Below, piece after piece: positions 1-11,555 of a stretch of DNA of 64,000 bases (position 1 is the stretch's first letter; the number at the start of each line of letters is the position of its first letter). Under the pieces are notes generated by a model. The model was given only the letters and a program-made list of their open reading frames with translations. It did not search any database and had not been told where the DNA came from. The position numbers and the translations under genes are program-made. The stretch covers positions 2,108,001 to 2,172,000 of the forward strand of contig JAGTJL010000001.1 of the NCBI GenBank assembly GCA_020746875.1, in the 5' to 3' direction. Source of the stretch: Rhexocercosporidium sp. MPI-PUGE-AT-0058. Its lineage: Eukaryota; Ascomycota; Leotiomycetes; Helotiales.

Positions 1-633
1 TCACTTACGTCCGTAGCTGAAGCCGTGTGCTCGAATGCATCAGTTTCGATCCATGAAACTGCCCTTGTGAGTTCGATGTCATCTGATGGTTGTTCTTTCT
101 CGGCATAAGTTACTGTTTAGAGTCAATACTCCGGTAGAACAAGATATCTCACTATCAAAAATTATAGGACAAGAAAGGGAACTGACAGGCGGGGGGTGGC
201 TGAAACTTAGTTTGAGAAGTCGAAGGATCAAATGAATCTTTCCTTGTCAACAACAACTCCTCAAGTCTTCGCACCCGAGCATTGAGTTCATCAATATTTT
301 GACTACAGTGTCCCAGGTAAGCACGCAGCGTGTAATATTTCCAGAATCAAAATATACCTCTCGACAAGAGGATCAGGATCAGCCGTTGATCGACTCTGGA
401 CTGCACTGCCATCTACGACCACCACAATCAGTATCATTCTATTGTCCTTCAAGTTCACAGACCGTACCAATAGCCGACGAACAAGTCAACTTCCTTGCCC
501 TACAATTCGAGCACGGCGCTCCTCTATCACACTTTAACTTCTTCCTTCGGCAAAACAAGCAAGACACAGGATCTTGTCGTCGAAAAGCTTTTTCGCGCCC
601 ACTCTCGAGATCTGGGGATGCAGAATGCTTCAT
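1..633 (-). CDS. Zn(II)2Cys6 transcription factor, N-terminal part (runs off the left edge)
   Basis: A fungal binuclear zinc-cluster regulator, a nuclear DNA-binding protein. From the Met at 633 the first exon encodes about 25 residues and then the cluster CLFCRRKKLKCDRGAPCSNC followed by RARKLTC, spacing C-x2-C-x6-C-x5-C-x2-C-x6-C. The frame closes at 439, so an intron lies between about 470 and 303. A second exon (about 302-200) encodes a leucine-rich stretch, IDELNARVRRLEELL, the usual coiled-coil dimerisation segment behind the cluster. A third exon (about 120-10) ends at a GTAAGT donor near base 9, so the gene continues outside. The start was chosen at 633 because an upstream in-frame Met (792) adds only a non-conserved tail. 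It is divergent from the MFS transporter at 1086, which suggests, but does not show, that it regulates it. The first splice junction is uncertain because the obvious donor gives the wrong phase. Confidence 0.8.
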
Positions 634-1085
634 GACGGCAGCTGCGTAGACGGCGAAAAAATCGACGCAGAGTTGAGTTGTGGAGTTTAATGACCATGGT
701 CGGGTTTGGATGTCCAGGAGGCGGAGGATTCGGATGGACCACGGAGAATCCGCCCCACTTCTCACATGGCGGGCAGACACCGCTCTGTTCATTGGTCGCT
801 TTGTGTATTCTGATGCACATTTGAGAACAACATCACGTTTACCTGCTCAATATGAGTATCAATCAGGACGGAGGGATGTTAGGTCCGCCTTTGATGAGAG
901 TTTTGTCACAGGTAGGGGTTACGATGAAGACTAACCCTTTCGTCGCTTCTGCGATGAACTGCGAAGCGCGTCCGTGATGGACGAGTATATATGCAAGCTT
1001 CCCTCTGGGTAAATCACAATGTTTCTTCTAGAGATATTAACAATTCATTCATTTAGAAAGACTCTAGCTCAATACTTATTTCACC
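634..1085. promoter_or_regulatory. Divergent promoter region between the zinc-cluster regulator and the MFS transporter
   Basis: A 452-bp intergenic stretch separates two genes read in opposite directions. On the transporter side TATATA lies at 986-991, about 95 bp before the ATG at 1086. I see no other clear element. Arrangement as a regulator-target pair is inference from position only. Confidence 0.5.
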
Positions 1086-2708
1086 ATGTCTCTCAAGGGA
1101 AATATCTTGCCAGATCCGGTACTTACAGACTCAGACGTATCTCGAGCTGAAGAAAAGCTACCGTCAGACGAAGGTTCACAGCTCGCAGAATCGGCAACAC
1201 TTCCCTCAGAATTCAAGTCAGTTTCTCAACAGCCCTCACTACTTGCAAGCTCCAAAATACTCACTTCTCGTCTACCAGTCTCTGCTCAACACTCGTTCTC
1301 ATCGGCGCTTTTCTCGCCCTCTTCTGCTCCGTAGGCTTCGTCAACGCTTTTGGCATCTTTCAGGAATACTACTCCACCCACCTCCTGTCGAATAAATCTG
1401 CATCAGATATCTCCTGGCTTGGCTCATTCAATGTCTTCTGTATGTTTGGCACCACGATCATCGTGGGGTACTTGAACGATAAACACGGACCTCGCGTAAG
1501 AACACCAGCAACCTCTTCCAGACAATTATCACATCGACACAATTAACTGTATGAAAACAGATTCTCCTCACAGCCGGTTCCGTCACAATAGTTCTCGCTC
1601 TCTTCATGATATCCCTCTGCAAACTCTATTATCAATTCTTCCTCGCGCAAGGCCTGGTCCTCGGTCTCGGACTCGCCTTCGTAGTTCTCCCCTCTATTGC
1701 AGTCGTACCACGATACTTCATACGCCACCGCGGTCTCGCCATGGGAATAGTCGTATCTGGCTCCTCTATGGGCGGTGTGATCTGGCCGATTTCACTACAG
1801 CATTTCTTCGGCTCAGTTGGTTTCGAATGGGGTGTGAGGATCGCGGCGTTCATGATGATTCCCCTTCTCGCTTTCGCGATCTTGACGATTCGCGTCCCGG
1901 TGAAAAGCCAAACACATTCTGCAAATGACCTGATCGCACAACCAAAATCTAATCCCGATATTTACATCATCAAGAACCCAATCCTCATTCTCCTAGCAGC
2001 CGGTCTTTTCCTCGTCTACCTTGGCCTCTTCAGTCCCTTCTTCTACATCACATCCTGGACCGTCAGTCTCGGTCTCGATGCTAACATGGGATTTTACATG
2101 GTATCGATCATCAACGCTGCGTCACTCTTCGGCAGGATTCTACCTGGTCTGTGGGCGGATCGTATTGGTGCGTATAATATCATGGTTATCAGCGCGGGGG
2201 TCTCGGGGGTGGTTTGTATGTGCTGGACGGAGTCGAAGAGTATTGGGGGGATTGTGGTGTTGAGTCTGGCGTATGGGTTTGCATCGGGGGTATGTTTATG
2301 ATCCCTTTACTTCTCTTGCATCTGCCGTCCTTTCTTCCTTCGTCTGCTCTTATTCTCAGTTATGTTGAGAGGAATGCTGCTGATGACCGAAGGCTGTCAT
2401 TGGACTTCAAGGTGCATGCGCTTCTCAAATCGCCAAGCCTCATCAATACGGTATCGTGATGGGCTTCACAATGAGTATTTTATCCATTGCGTCAGTGCTC
2501 CCTAAACCCCATCCCACCTAATACAGCCAGAAAATCCCACTAACGTCCCCCAAGCGGTCTAATAGGCTCACCAATCAATGGCCAACTCCTGTCTAAATGG
2601 CAATACCTCGGTCTCTCGCTCTTCTCAGGCATGGCCATGTTACTCGGGATGTTAGTCCTCATCCTCGCGAAACTAAGAGTCAACCCTGTGTTCTTTGGGA
2701 AAGCTTGA
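1086..2708 (+). CDS. MFS transporter, monocarboxylate-transporter-like (MCT/Mch family)
   Basis: A 442-residue plasma-membrane type permease. Five exons read in one frame: 1086-1216, 1279-1495, 1561-2289, 2393-2490 and 2555-2708. Introns have GT donors and AG acceptors; the last two acceptors are AAG. After a polar N-terminus of about 45 residues, the first membrane segment contains FVNAFGIFQEYY, which is characteristic of fungal MCT-like proteins. Later segments carry RHRGLAMGIVVSGSSMGG and LFGRILPGLWADRIG, the latter like the start of the second six-helix half. The C-terminus ends in a short tail after NPVFFGKA. Fungal members carry monocarboxylates, riboflavin or unknown solutes, so the substrate cannot be named. 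It shares a 452-bp promoter with the zinc-cluster regulator to its left. No interruption is seen. Confidence 0.85.
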
Positions 2709-3942
2709 GAGCTTATACATGCGAATCGTGAGTGCCACGATGGTTTCGGGTGCTAGGAGAAAGTGATGTGAGATCAGCCAAGCTAAGCCCATCCCAGTCT
2801 GTCGGAATGATGTGACAGATGACGCGATGGGCCGTGAAAATAACTGTGCAGGATGACAGTCCGCGGGGACTGTATTGGAAGGTTTTGATGTAGAGTGAAA
2901 GAGTATGGGGACATTGTCTACACGGACACTGAGTGGGTAAGCGCTGATAGTGAGGCCTGGGACGTTTTGAGATTCGACCTCAGGCCGGTAATCAAGACAC
3001 CAACCACACTTACCATTTTTGAGTTTCCCTTGTTAGATGAGTACAAAGCAACATGGAATTCTCACAAATCAGCCTTCATTTCCTTTTTGTGTGTTTTTCT
3101 GGTTGAAAAAAGTTCAAATCCCAGTCACATCTGAGGCCACCTCTGAGGTCGGAGAAAGTGGTGGAGATGCAGGATTTAATGGAATGGCATGGCGCAAAGC
3201 AGACCCAGTAATATTTCTGAACATCAAAGTTTCAGTCAATATCGTTCCATACTTTTTCCACAGGGCCCTCTGTGTTTCTAAGAAGCTAGGCTAAGAAAAT
3301 TTCTCAGCTCATGTCATACCATGCACCGCGGTGGATGTATGTGATAGTGAACACTCTGTATCTCTCCGTCCGCGGAGATTTGTATAGCTAGCTGTGCAAG
3401 ATCACCCCACCTAAAATCCTTTCGTTGAGAGGCGAGACTCTTATGCCTGTCTCATAGCTTCGTTGGGATAAAAATGAGAGCTTGATTCTTGAAGTTCCGA
3501 GTTTTAAGAAGCGTGTTGCTATACTTCAAAGTCTTGATATGATGGAAGCAATCATGCGTGATCTCGCTCTTCTGGATTGTTCGTAGAGCTCGATGTTTCA
3601 GCTGGGTACATGAGTTGGCAGCATTTCGCTTAATATGTCAACTTTCATTGAAACTTCTAATCAGATTAAGGTCACATTCAGTAGTATCACGTGCTATCAT
3701 TTGACAATACCCAATTTCAATCTCCTGAAGCAACCCGAATTGCTGGAACAACTTTTCAATAAGTTTTGCATAAAATAATGGTTGATTCGGTGCTTGCTAA
3801 AATTCCAAATACTGAAGTCTAGCCTTATCATCACCAACTCCCTCCACTTACTTACTTACCTACCGACTTCTCCTCGGCCCCCTCTCGCGATCTTAAACTC
3901 CAACAAAGCATATACCCATATTTCCCAGCTCTTGCAGATTTG

Positions 3943-4255
3943 TTATCTCTCACTCCAAAAGATCCGCGGGAGTCACTCAATACTTAAGCCCAAGAGTCCA
4001 CCCCTATCTCTTATCAGCGCACGTGGTCTTGAATCTGGCATCTCCGCCCTTTCTCCGCGCAACGACCACCAAAGCGATATAAACATCGCCAAGCGCCAAG
4101 TTATCTCTTTTCTTCTCTTCAACTCCCTTGCCCTGCACGCCTGTCCTGTCCCTGCGCAATAACCAGTCTTCTAGACCCACGCCTAGGCAAGCCTCCCGTT
4201 GCTTGGGTCTTGGATTATGTCTACCCGCAGCCAACCTCAGGAACAAGCGTTATCT
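3943..4255. promoter_or_regulatory. Cluster of GATA-factor (AreA/NIT2-type) sites
   Basis: HGATAR cores on the minus strand occur as TTATCT at 3943-3948, CTATCT at 4005-4010, TTATCA at 4011-4016, TTATCT at 4101-4106 and TTATCT at 4250-4255. A plus-strand AGATAA follows at 4732-4737. Nitrate transporter genes in Aspergillus and Neurospora are controlled by AreA/NIT2 through such sites. The sites are seen; their function here is inference. Confidence 0.5.
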
Positions 4256-4522
4256 CTGGGCGTGGGACTGAGACCATGGCGTACTCGCTGGTGAGATGCC
4301 TCCCTGAGCTCGATTCTCATAGTCAGGAACAAGGAACTCCTATCTCTACTAAAACATTTCGTCTCAATCCATTTCGTGGCGTTTCTTCTCGTCCAACTAG
4401 CCTATCGAGACATCAAAACCTGGTGCGGGTAGTTCCTCTCACAGAAGACACTATTTCATAGTTGAGTACTGAGAAGGGACACGTCGAGCTTTCCCCAGCA
4501 TCTAGACTCCCAGTCTCAAGAT

Positions 4523-4530
4523 CTCCGTGG
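4523..4530 (+). promoter_or_regulatory. NirA-type site CTCCGTGG
   Basis: The octamer matches the Aspergillus NirA consensus CTCCGHGG exactly. It lies about 570 bp upstream of the nitrate transporter ATG, downstream of the GATA cluster. An eight-base match can occur by chance, but its place before a nitrate transporter makes it credible. Confidence 0.5.
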
Positions 4531-4855
4531 AATCGGTTGGGGCTTCGTCTCTTCTTTATACTGGGCATGCTGCGGGTATGTAGATACCATCATGCGTCCC
4601 TAGTCAGTACTGAGATACTCAGAGCTGGGACAGCTAGGATAGCTGCGGATCCGGGAATCTGACAGGCATCTCAGCCGACTAGTCTGAGCCCACGGAGAAG
4701 GAAACATCATATCGTACCCAAGAAGAACAAGAGATAAGGATTTATTGCTACGCTGGTTGGGCTGGGTGAGATTCATGCGAGGATTCCAAGGAGATCGTCT
4801 GCATCCATCATTGATGCATTGCATAGCTCCCCGCACTCAGTTTCAATTGAAGATC

Positions 4856-4862
4856 TATATAT
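4856..4862 (+). promoter_or_regulatory. TATA-like element of the nitrate transporter
   Basis: TATATAT lies about 240 bp before the start codon, which would leave a leader of roughly 200 bases. It is the clearest TATA-like run between the NirA-type site and the ATG. Confidence 0.4.
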
Positions 4863-5102
4863 GAGACGGCTATTCTCGTTCTGGTTTTCTCTTTCGCCAA
4901 CTCAGTTCAATTCAGTCACTGGGATTCTCGGTTCCTGGACCTGCACCACCCAACTCGATTCGCTTCGCTTCTCATCGGCATCTGGGAAATCTCCGACTGG
5001 ACTTGCTCTAGCTAATTCTTCATCCCATCTTCAGCCTCGCCTCATCTGAGAATTTTACCACCACCTCTTACTCTTATCGCATCAACGACAGCATTCATCC
5101 CG

Positions 5103-6716
5103 ATGCCTTTCAAGATCTCTCACCTCTGGGTGGCTCCTGAAGTCAACCCCTTGAACGGAAAGGCGCGATCCATTCCCGTTTTCAACCCCATCAACAAATA
5201 TGGTCGCACATTCTTCTTCTCCTGGTCTGGATTTCTCGTGGCTTTCCTTTCATGGTATGTCCCCTTGTTTGCAATCAGAACCATGACCTTCAGCAAAATT
5301 ATCACGATCAAAAGCTAACACTCAGCAGGTATGCTTTCCCACCGCTGCTCACCCTCACAATCCGCAAGGATCTCCACATGAGCCAAAATGAATACGCCAA
5401 CTCCAACATTATGGGTCTTACCGGTACTCTCGTCATTCGTCTCATCGCCGGTCCTCTCTGCGATCGTTTTGGTCCTCGCTACGTCTTTGTCGGCTGCTTG
5501 CTCGCAGGTGCTATTCCAACAGCTATGGCCGGTCTCGTGACATCTCCGACTGGCATTATCGTCCTGCGCTTCTTCATCGGTGTCCTCGGCGCTTCCTTCG
5601 TCCCTTGTCAAGTCTGGTCTACTGGATTTTTTGACAAGAACGTCGTTGGAACATCGAACGCTTTGGCTGGTGGTTGGGGTAACTCCGGTGGTGGAATAAC
5701 CTACTTCGTCATGCCCGCCATCTTCGATTCGCTCGTCAAGAACCAGGGCCTTACTCCCCACGTGGCCTGGAGAGTCGCTTTCATCGTGCCATTCATCATA
5801 ATCACCGCTATCGCCATGGGTATCCTCTTCACAGGTGAGGATTGCCCGGCTGGAAAATGGGAGAACAGACATCAGATGCTTGACGGGATTGTCGTCGCAA
5901 CTTCATCTCACAACTCCATCATGGAGAAGTCCGATGATGCTACTACCACTACCAAGACCGATAAGAAGGATCCTGAGGCTGTCAACACACGCACTGCTAT
6001 CGATCGCGCTGAGGGTGAAGTCATCGTTACCCCTACTCTGAAAGAAGGCCTCTCCGTCCTCTGCTCGCTTCAAACTCTTGCCTTAGCCCTCCCATACGCA
6101 TGCTCATTCGGTAAGTCACTCAAACCCCCTCTCCCTTCCATTCTACCAAACCTAAACTAATACATTCCAAGGCGGCGAACTCGCAATCAATTCCATCATA
6201 GGCTCTTACTACCTCAAGAACTTCCCCCACCTCGGACAAACCGGTTCCGGCCGCTGGGCAGCTATGTTCGGCCTCCTGAACGTCTTCTTCCGCCCCCTCG
6301 GAGGTGTCGTCGCAGACATTATCTACAAGTACACAGGCTCAGTCTGGGGTAAGAAGATGTGGATCGTATTCTGCGGCGTAACAATGGGCTGCTTCGAACT
6401 CGCCATCGGACTCATCAACCCACACCACGAAGCTACCATGTTCGGACTCATCGCTGGCCTCGCCGTCTTCATGGATGCCGCAAACGGCGCAAACTTCGCT
6501 GTCGTGCCGCACGTCCACCCCTTCGCTAACGGTATCCTCAGTGGAATAATCGGCGCTACTGGTAACCTTGGAGGTATCATCTTCGCCATCATCTTCCGCT
6601 ACAATGGTAAAAATTACAGCAAGGTTATCTGGATCATTGGCGCGATCTCGATCGGTGTCAATGTTGCTGTTTCTTGGATTAGACCCGTTCCTAAGCACCA
6701 GATTGGTGGGCAGTAA
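5103..6716 (+). CDS. nrtA: High-affinity nitrate/nitrite transporter (NNP family, MFS)
   Basis: A 492-residue plasma-membrane proton-nitrate symporter. Exons are 5103-5254, 5329-6110 and 6172-6716, with standard splice sites. The N-terminus has the family pattern [15 protein letters not shown]. The two nitrate-signature regions are visible: [17 protein letters not shown] in the first half and [19 protein letters not shown] in the second. A first-loop MFS motif, [12 protein letters not shown], follows helix 2. A polar central loop of roughly 80 residues, rich in Thr, Lys and Asp, joins the two halves, as in Aspergillus CrnA/NrtA. Nitrate reductase and nitrite reductase genes are not in the window, so any niiA-niaD cluster is elsewhere. 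Upstream GATA and NirA-type sites fit nitrogen-source control. The protein looks intact. Confidence 0.95.
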
Positions 6717-7390
6717 CCTATTACTTGCTTGCTCGATCCGAGTTCTTTACATTGTTTGATGTTGTATGAGCGGGCGCGTTTTGTAGATTGTCTTCTTCAT
6801 AGGTAGAAAGGGCCTAGAGTTAAATTTACTTGCATTGTTTCGGCGACGGTCGATTATGTCGGGATGTGGAAAGTGATACCAGAGAGATGCATTCAGAGGA
6901 ATAAATAAATACACTGTTATTACTTGGTAAATTTTCTAGACCGATTCGATCAAATTAAAGGGACAATATTCCAAATTTCGGCTGATATTTTTGAGTGATT
7001 ACATCTCATCCTTCCTTGCCTCAAGTCGCCTTCTCTTCATCCTGTACCTTATTATCCACATTTCCATAGGCATGAGTCTTCCGTGCCTTGAGATCTAATA
7101 TTCTCACGTTTAGCTATTGCCAGACACTAGGCACGTGGTCGACCGCTTGACGCTAAACTCAATGAGGTGGGCCGCCTGCAGGCAAACGACCACAGCTGCT
7201 TCAGCTCAGCCTTCGTAAAATTTGGTATTTATCCTTCAGTCACCACTCTCTTCCATGAACACCCCTTATAATTTTCTTCCACAGCTTATTGTTAATCGAG
7301 AAATACACCATTGAGATCTTCATACGTTTCATTAACATCCCTGTGACCCCGGCTGGTCGGTTTACAATATCAGGTTTAGAATAGTACCCA
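6717..7390. other. Intergenic stretch
   Basis: Holds the 3' end of the nitrate transporter transcript (AT-rich near 6900-6970) and the leader of the next gene. No gene or repeat is seen. Confidence 0.6.
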
Positions 7391-9711
7391 ATGCCAACAA
7401 ACAACGACGACGGGGTACACGCCCCATTTTCCAGTTCCTTCTCTCTCGATTCCTCACCACTGCTTCCCGCAAATGTCACGGGCGATGAACAGTCCTTTGA
7501 TTTCAATTCATTCGATCAGGATTTCGGGAACGATTTCAACCTCCTCTTTTCAGAGACACCGACGCCTTTGGAAACACCGACTGTCCAGCAGGTTGCAAAT
7601 GACCCGCTAGTCATCGCCAGCCAGCAGTGGAATCAGCCAAGCCCCTTTGGTGTCCAGAGTACACCCTGTGCTGTTATCCCGAATGTGAACATGAATACGG
7701 CCAAGTTCACGAACCAGCAACTAGGTAGCAGTTCCCCAACCTTGGAGATCACATTGTTTCACAGTGGCTATTTAATACTAGTTAAAGAGCTGTCACAGAT
7801 ATAAATGACCCAACCGTTCTGTCCCTTTATATCCAACTCATCCTATTCCAACAAGACACAACGAAACCGGACTTTGTTTTTCCCCACCCTGACTATTTCA
7901 TCCAGGATACACTTTTCGCCATCGCCAGAATGCTTAATTTGGAATACGAGTTTTCTGTGCAGCTCTCTCGTGTACGGGTATCTAGACCCGCTCCTCTCCT
8001 TCGCGTGGATAATGGCACCGGTCGAATTCGCAATGCCAGACACCACTCACCAAGGGCCTGTCTCTATAGAGTCCGGGGAGCAAATTGCGGCATTTTCGAT
8101 GCTTGATAAAAGAAATTCGGGACCAATGGAACTTGAGACTGGTCTGGAGCGTCATTGGCCGCGCAAGGAAGATACTCTACAGCCATCACTGATGGATTTT
8201 GAGTATGAACTCGGGTTTGCTTTTCGTGGAGATTTTGAATACACGCCCATATCGCGACCAGCAAAGGACACTTCCTGCGAAAAGCTCCCTCTAATGAGCA
8301 TTGCGCGTCCATTCGACAATACACTTTCCCAATTTGAATTTTCAGGTGGTTTTGTTAGGTCAGGCGCATCTCCCATAAACCACCACCAAAAATACAAGTT
8401 GAATGACTGGCGTCCGAGCACTCCAGTTCCAAATTCTTACACATCATTCGAAGTCCCGGCAACTGTATCATCTTCAGCAAACATCAATTTCATCTTTGAG
8501 TCAGCACCTTTGCCTAGGTCCACAAACAAACCAGGGAAAACGAAGGCCTGTCGCAAACTTGGCCACTTCGGAGTTCAAAGAAGTAAAAGACCAAGGTGGA
8601 GCCTGCTGGAAATGTAGAATCCTCCGGAAAAAGGTAAGTTTACAACTCTCCTCTTCTTCAGCGTTGGTAAGATAGCTGATTTCTTAAGTGCGACCCACAT
8701 AGTCCTTGTCATGAGTGCCAAAGAGGAGACAGTGGCTCTGTATGGCGAGTGGTGGGATGCAGACGAGGCAACATCGCAAATCAGCGACCTATACAAATTT
8801 GCCGCCCAAAGTTCATGAGCGATAATATTGTTGACAAACATGGCGCCGTCATGGAAGCTGTTTCAATCTTAAAAACAATAAAAGCCCCGAGCCTGAAGAC
8901 TGAAGTTTTCAAATTGATTCAAGACCATAGTCGGAACCAAACTCAACTGCCTTGCATGTTCGATATCGAAACCCTCTCCTTTTCAACTCATAGAGAGACA
9001 CGGAAGCACCACATATGTACGCTAGATCACAAGACCTGGTTTCGAACAAAGTGCTAATTTTTGTTGCAGGGCAATTTGATCTGTATCACATTCACATGTT
9101 TACTAAACTCTCATTCAGCCTTGAAAATCACAGGAGCAACGGACCAACATGCACAACTCCATCGATATTGCGAAGAAACAAGTTGTCATTGCAAGACTTC
9201 ACACATGCTCGAGGGAAGCTTACGCGAATACCTAATCGAATTATCAACCATCCTAATCAGCAAGAATACTCTGCGTAGCGACAAGTCATGGTGGCTGTCC
9301 ATCTTCTGTACCCTTTGCATCCAGAGTTACTTTAAGGAAATGGTCATCCGTTCTTTGTTAGAACAAGGTGCCACGCTTTCCCGCATTACGGTCGCAAATC
9401 TATATCTTCAAGAAGCGCTTCAGCTCTTTGCTACGTCTCATCGATGTTCGATCCGCTCCATGAATGAAAGCTGCACCGACTCAGATGTTTCCTGACTCAA
9501 AGATGCTGTTCATCAACAAAATTGGTTTCTTAAAGGCGTTCGAAGCTCGTCTCAATACCTGGATAATCTACAAATTCTGGGAAGGATCATGATTTCCAAA
9601 CAGAAGGCCGATATAACAGCTGTCGCTAGAAAAACGACGGCTTTCCCGCAGTGTATTACTTGTCCAGATTTGGCAATAGCGGTTTTTAGTGCCTATTTTA
9701 TAGCATGTTAG
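7391..9711 (+). CDS. Atypical Zn2Cys6-like regulatory protein, with frame changes (possibly decayed)
   Basis: A protein whose zinc-cluster lies in the middle, not at the N-terminus. Exon 1 (7391-7724) and exon 2 (from 7799) join in phase across a 74-bp intron. A third block (about 8038-8460) needs a second intron near 7970. The cluster reads GGACWKCRILRKK up to 8633, then a GTAAGT intron, then CDPHSPCHEC from 8689, with a sixth Cys in VVGCRRG. This layout is known from an expanded Pezizomycotina family. The basic stretch before the cluster is in a different frame from the block before it, somewhere in 8400-8540, and no good splice pair joins them. Another frame change is needed near 9440 to reach HQQNWFLKGVRSSSQYL, which ends at 9711. 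Either two small introns are missed or the gene carries shifts. Targets are unknown. Confidence 0.5.
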
Positions 9712-10138
9712 AAGCTAAGTCAATGTGGCTACGAGTGTACTTGTCCTGGTTACCTCCGATGTCAGTCTATTTCCGAATAATGTGCCAATCTAGCTTCCCC
9801 TGAATTAACCGAACTCAAGCCTACAACACCAAAACACATACAGTACCTACTCTCCACTATCTCCGTAACAGCAGAATCCAACGGAACTTTACGACGGGAA
9901 CCAGTGATTGGCGTGTAAATATGAACTGTGTAGTGAAGTAAGTTCTAGACTGAGGTCTCGCATTAACCTCTATAAAAACAATGCTCCTTCCCACCAGGGC
10001 AAAAATTTCTCACACACAGCCAATACCGTTTCACTAAACGGCTTCCTCTATCCACATAAAACACACACAGTTATTACTCTGCACTCTCAATTGTACCCTC
10101 AGAGTACCTACACACTCTTACAACTTATATCATACATC
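9712..10138. other. Intergenic stretch before the coiled-coil gene
   Basis: No gene is seen. The last 120 bases are rich in C, A and T without G runs, like a fungal leader ending at the ATG at 10139. Confidence 0.5.
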
Positions 10139-11555
10139 ATGTCGACTTCAAATTATCCATACAACGGCGAATCTTCTAAGGAAAATGCCCGTCTCGGCCT
10201 TGCCGCATCTGTCTATCCCCCAGTCACCCTCAACACGGTACCCCAAACCACCAGAGATAAGCCTATTAGCTCAGAGGCTCCTACAAACAATGCCACCTCC
10301 CTTGAACGCCAAACAGAGGTGCATGAGTCCACAAGACTACAGCGAGTGGGAAGCACTCTTCAGAACCCTGCACTCCTCGCTCGAGGGTGAAAATCAAGTC
10401 CGTCTCTGCCAAGTTATCACCCTTCTGAATAATCTCAGAACTGAGAACGCAGCCTGGGAGCGCAAAGACAAAATTGTAGAAGGCCAGTATAATTAAATGG
10501 TCAAGTACAACGAAGTTGCGGAGAAGAGACATACCGAGGATGAGAAAATTCACATGCAAGATAACGCACGTGCCGATATTGTGAATTTAGCTGTATGTGT
10601 TTCCCCATCTGTCATTCCTGGTAAATTCAGTGGAGAATTTTGGAAATTTTACTGATGGATTGATTGGTTTTTCTTGTAGGCCTCTCAAGTTTTTGAAGAC
10701 ACTCCAACGATACCGATGCTCAGTATCCAAATCATATCCGAGCGGGACGAGCTCCTTGCTGAGAGGCATGCCCTCAGAGCAGAGATCCAAGGCCTCAGAC
10801 GAGACAAGCAGCGCCCTGAACGGAATTATGAACACCTCAGACAAGAAAATCAACGTCTAGGACAAGAGATGCGACGCATGCAACTCAGACATGAAGAAGC
10901 TCAAGGCGAACTCGGCAGAAAAAATCAGTCCATAATCGCCAAGCAGGAAAATGCACAAAGGGCTTCCAAAGTGGTCTTCGCTTTTCTGAGAGCTCAAAAC
11001 AGGTCTCTGCGAGCAACAGGAAGATATAAAGATGAAGCTACGATATCATTGAGAGGCCAGGTGGCCGGCTTACGCAATGACAAGAACAGTGCTGCGTTCC
11101 GACACATGGAAGAGCTTGCGGCGAAGAATGCTCTGCAAGAGATTTTTGAAAAGACCGTTAAGAAGTATGAGACTGTTCTTCAAGCGAAGAAAAATGAGAT
11201 CATGGCCCTAAAGGAGCAAAATTCTAACCCCAACGCTCTGCAGAAAAAGCTGGAGACGGCAGATATCATGATCGCTTCTCTCACTGCGAGCAATGCTGAA
11301 GCTCTCGCTGCCTCGCAGACGAATTTCAAGAAGTCGAAGGAGCATAAAGAGCTCGAGAAAAAGGCCAAAAATCAAAGGTCTGAGCTCAAGATGCTTAATG
11401 ACCGAGCTTCCCGTCTCGAAAAGGAAGCCGCTTCCAATGCCAAACAGCGCATCGAGGAAAAGAAATCTTCGGACAAGAAGATTCACGATTTAAAGAATCA
11501 AGCCAAGGCTCTAAAAGCAAACAAAGAGTCGAAACTCAGTTCGCAGACTGTTTAA
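10139..11555 (+). pseudogene. Broken coiled-coil protein gene (frame shift plus in-frame TAA)
   Basis: A gene for a long charged coiled-coil protein of about 440 residues; no family is recognised. It starts at 10139 (MSTSNYPYNGESSK) in good context. Around 10270-10330 the sensible reading moves by one base into a frame that carries DYSEWEALFRTLHSSLEG. That frame is stopped by TAA at 10494-10496 inside KIVEGQYN-stop-MVKYNEVAEK, where coding character continues on both sides. A normal intron follows at 10593-10679 (GTATGT...TTGTAG, 87 bp). The second exon then encodes an unbroken helix-forming stretch rich in Glu, Lys, Arg and Gln to 11555. The stop could be a C-to-T change of a CAA codon. No intron can remove both faults. 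Either the gene is dead or the assembly has two errors. Confidence 0.6.

Larger units (their letters stand above)
2709..5102. promoter_or_regulatory. Long intergenic region, mainly upstream DNA of the nitrate transporter
   Basis: About 2.4 kb without a convincing gene; short ORFs here lack motifs and splice logic. The right half is pyrimidine-rich, as is common for long fungal leaders, and holds GATA-type and NirA-type sites listed separately. A second NirA-like match, CCGCGGAG, lies at 3370-3377 on the opposite strand. Confidence 0.6.
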
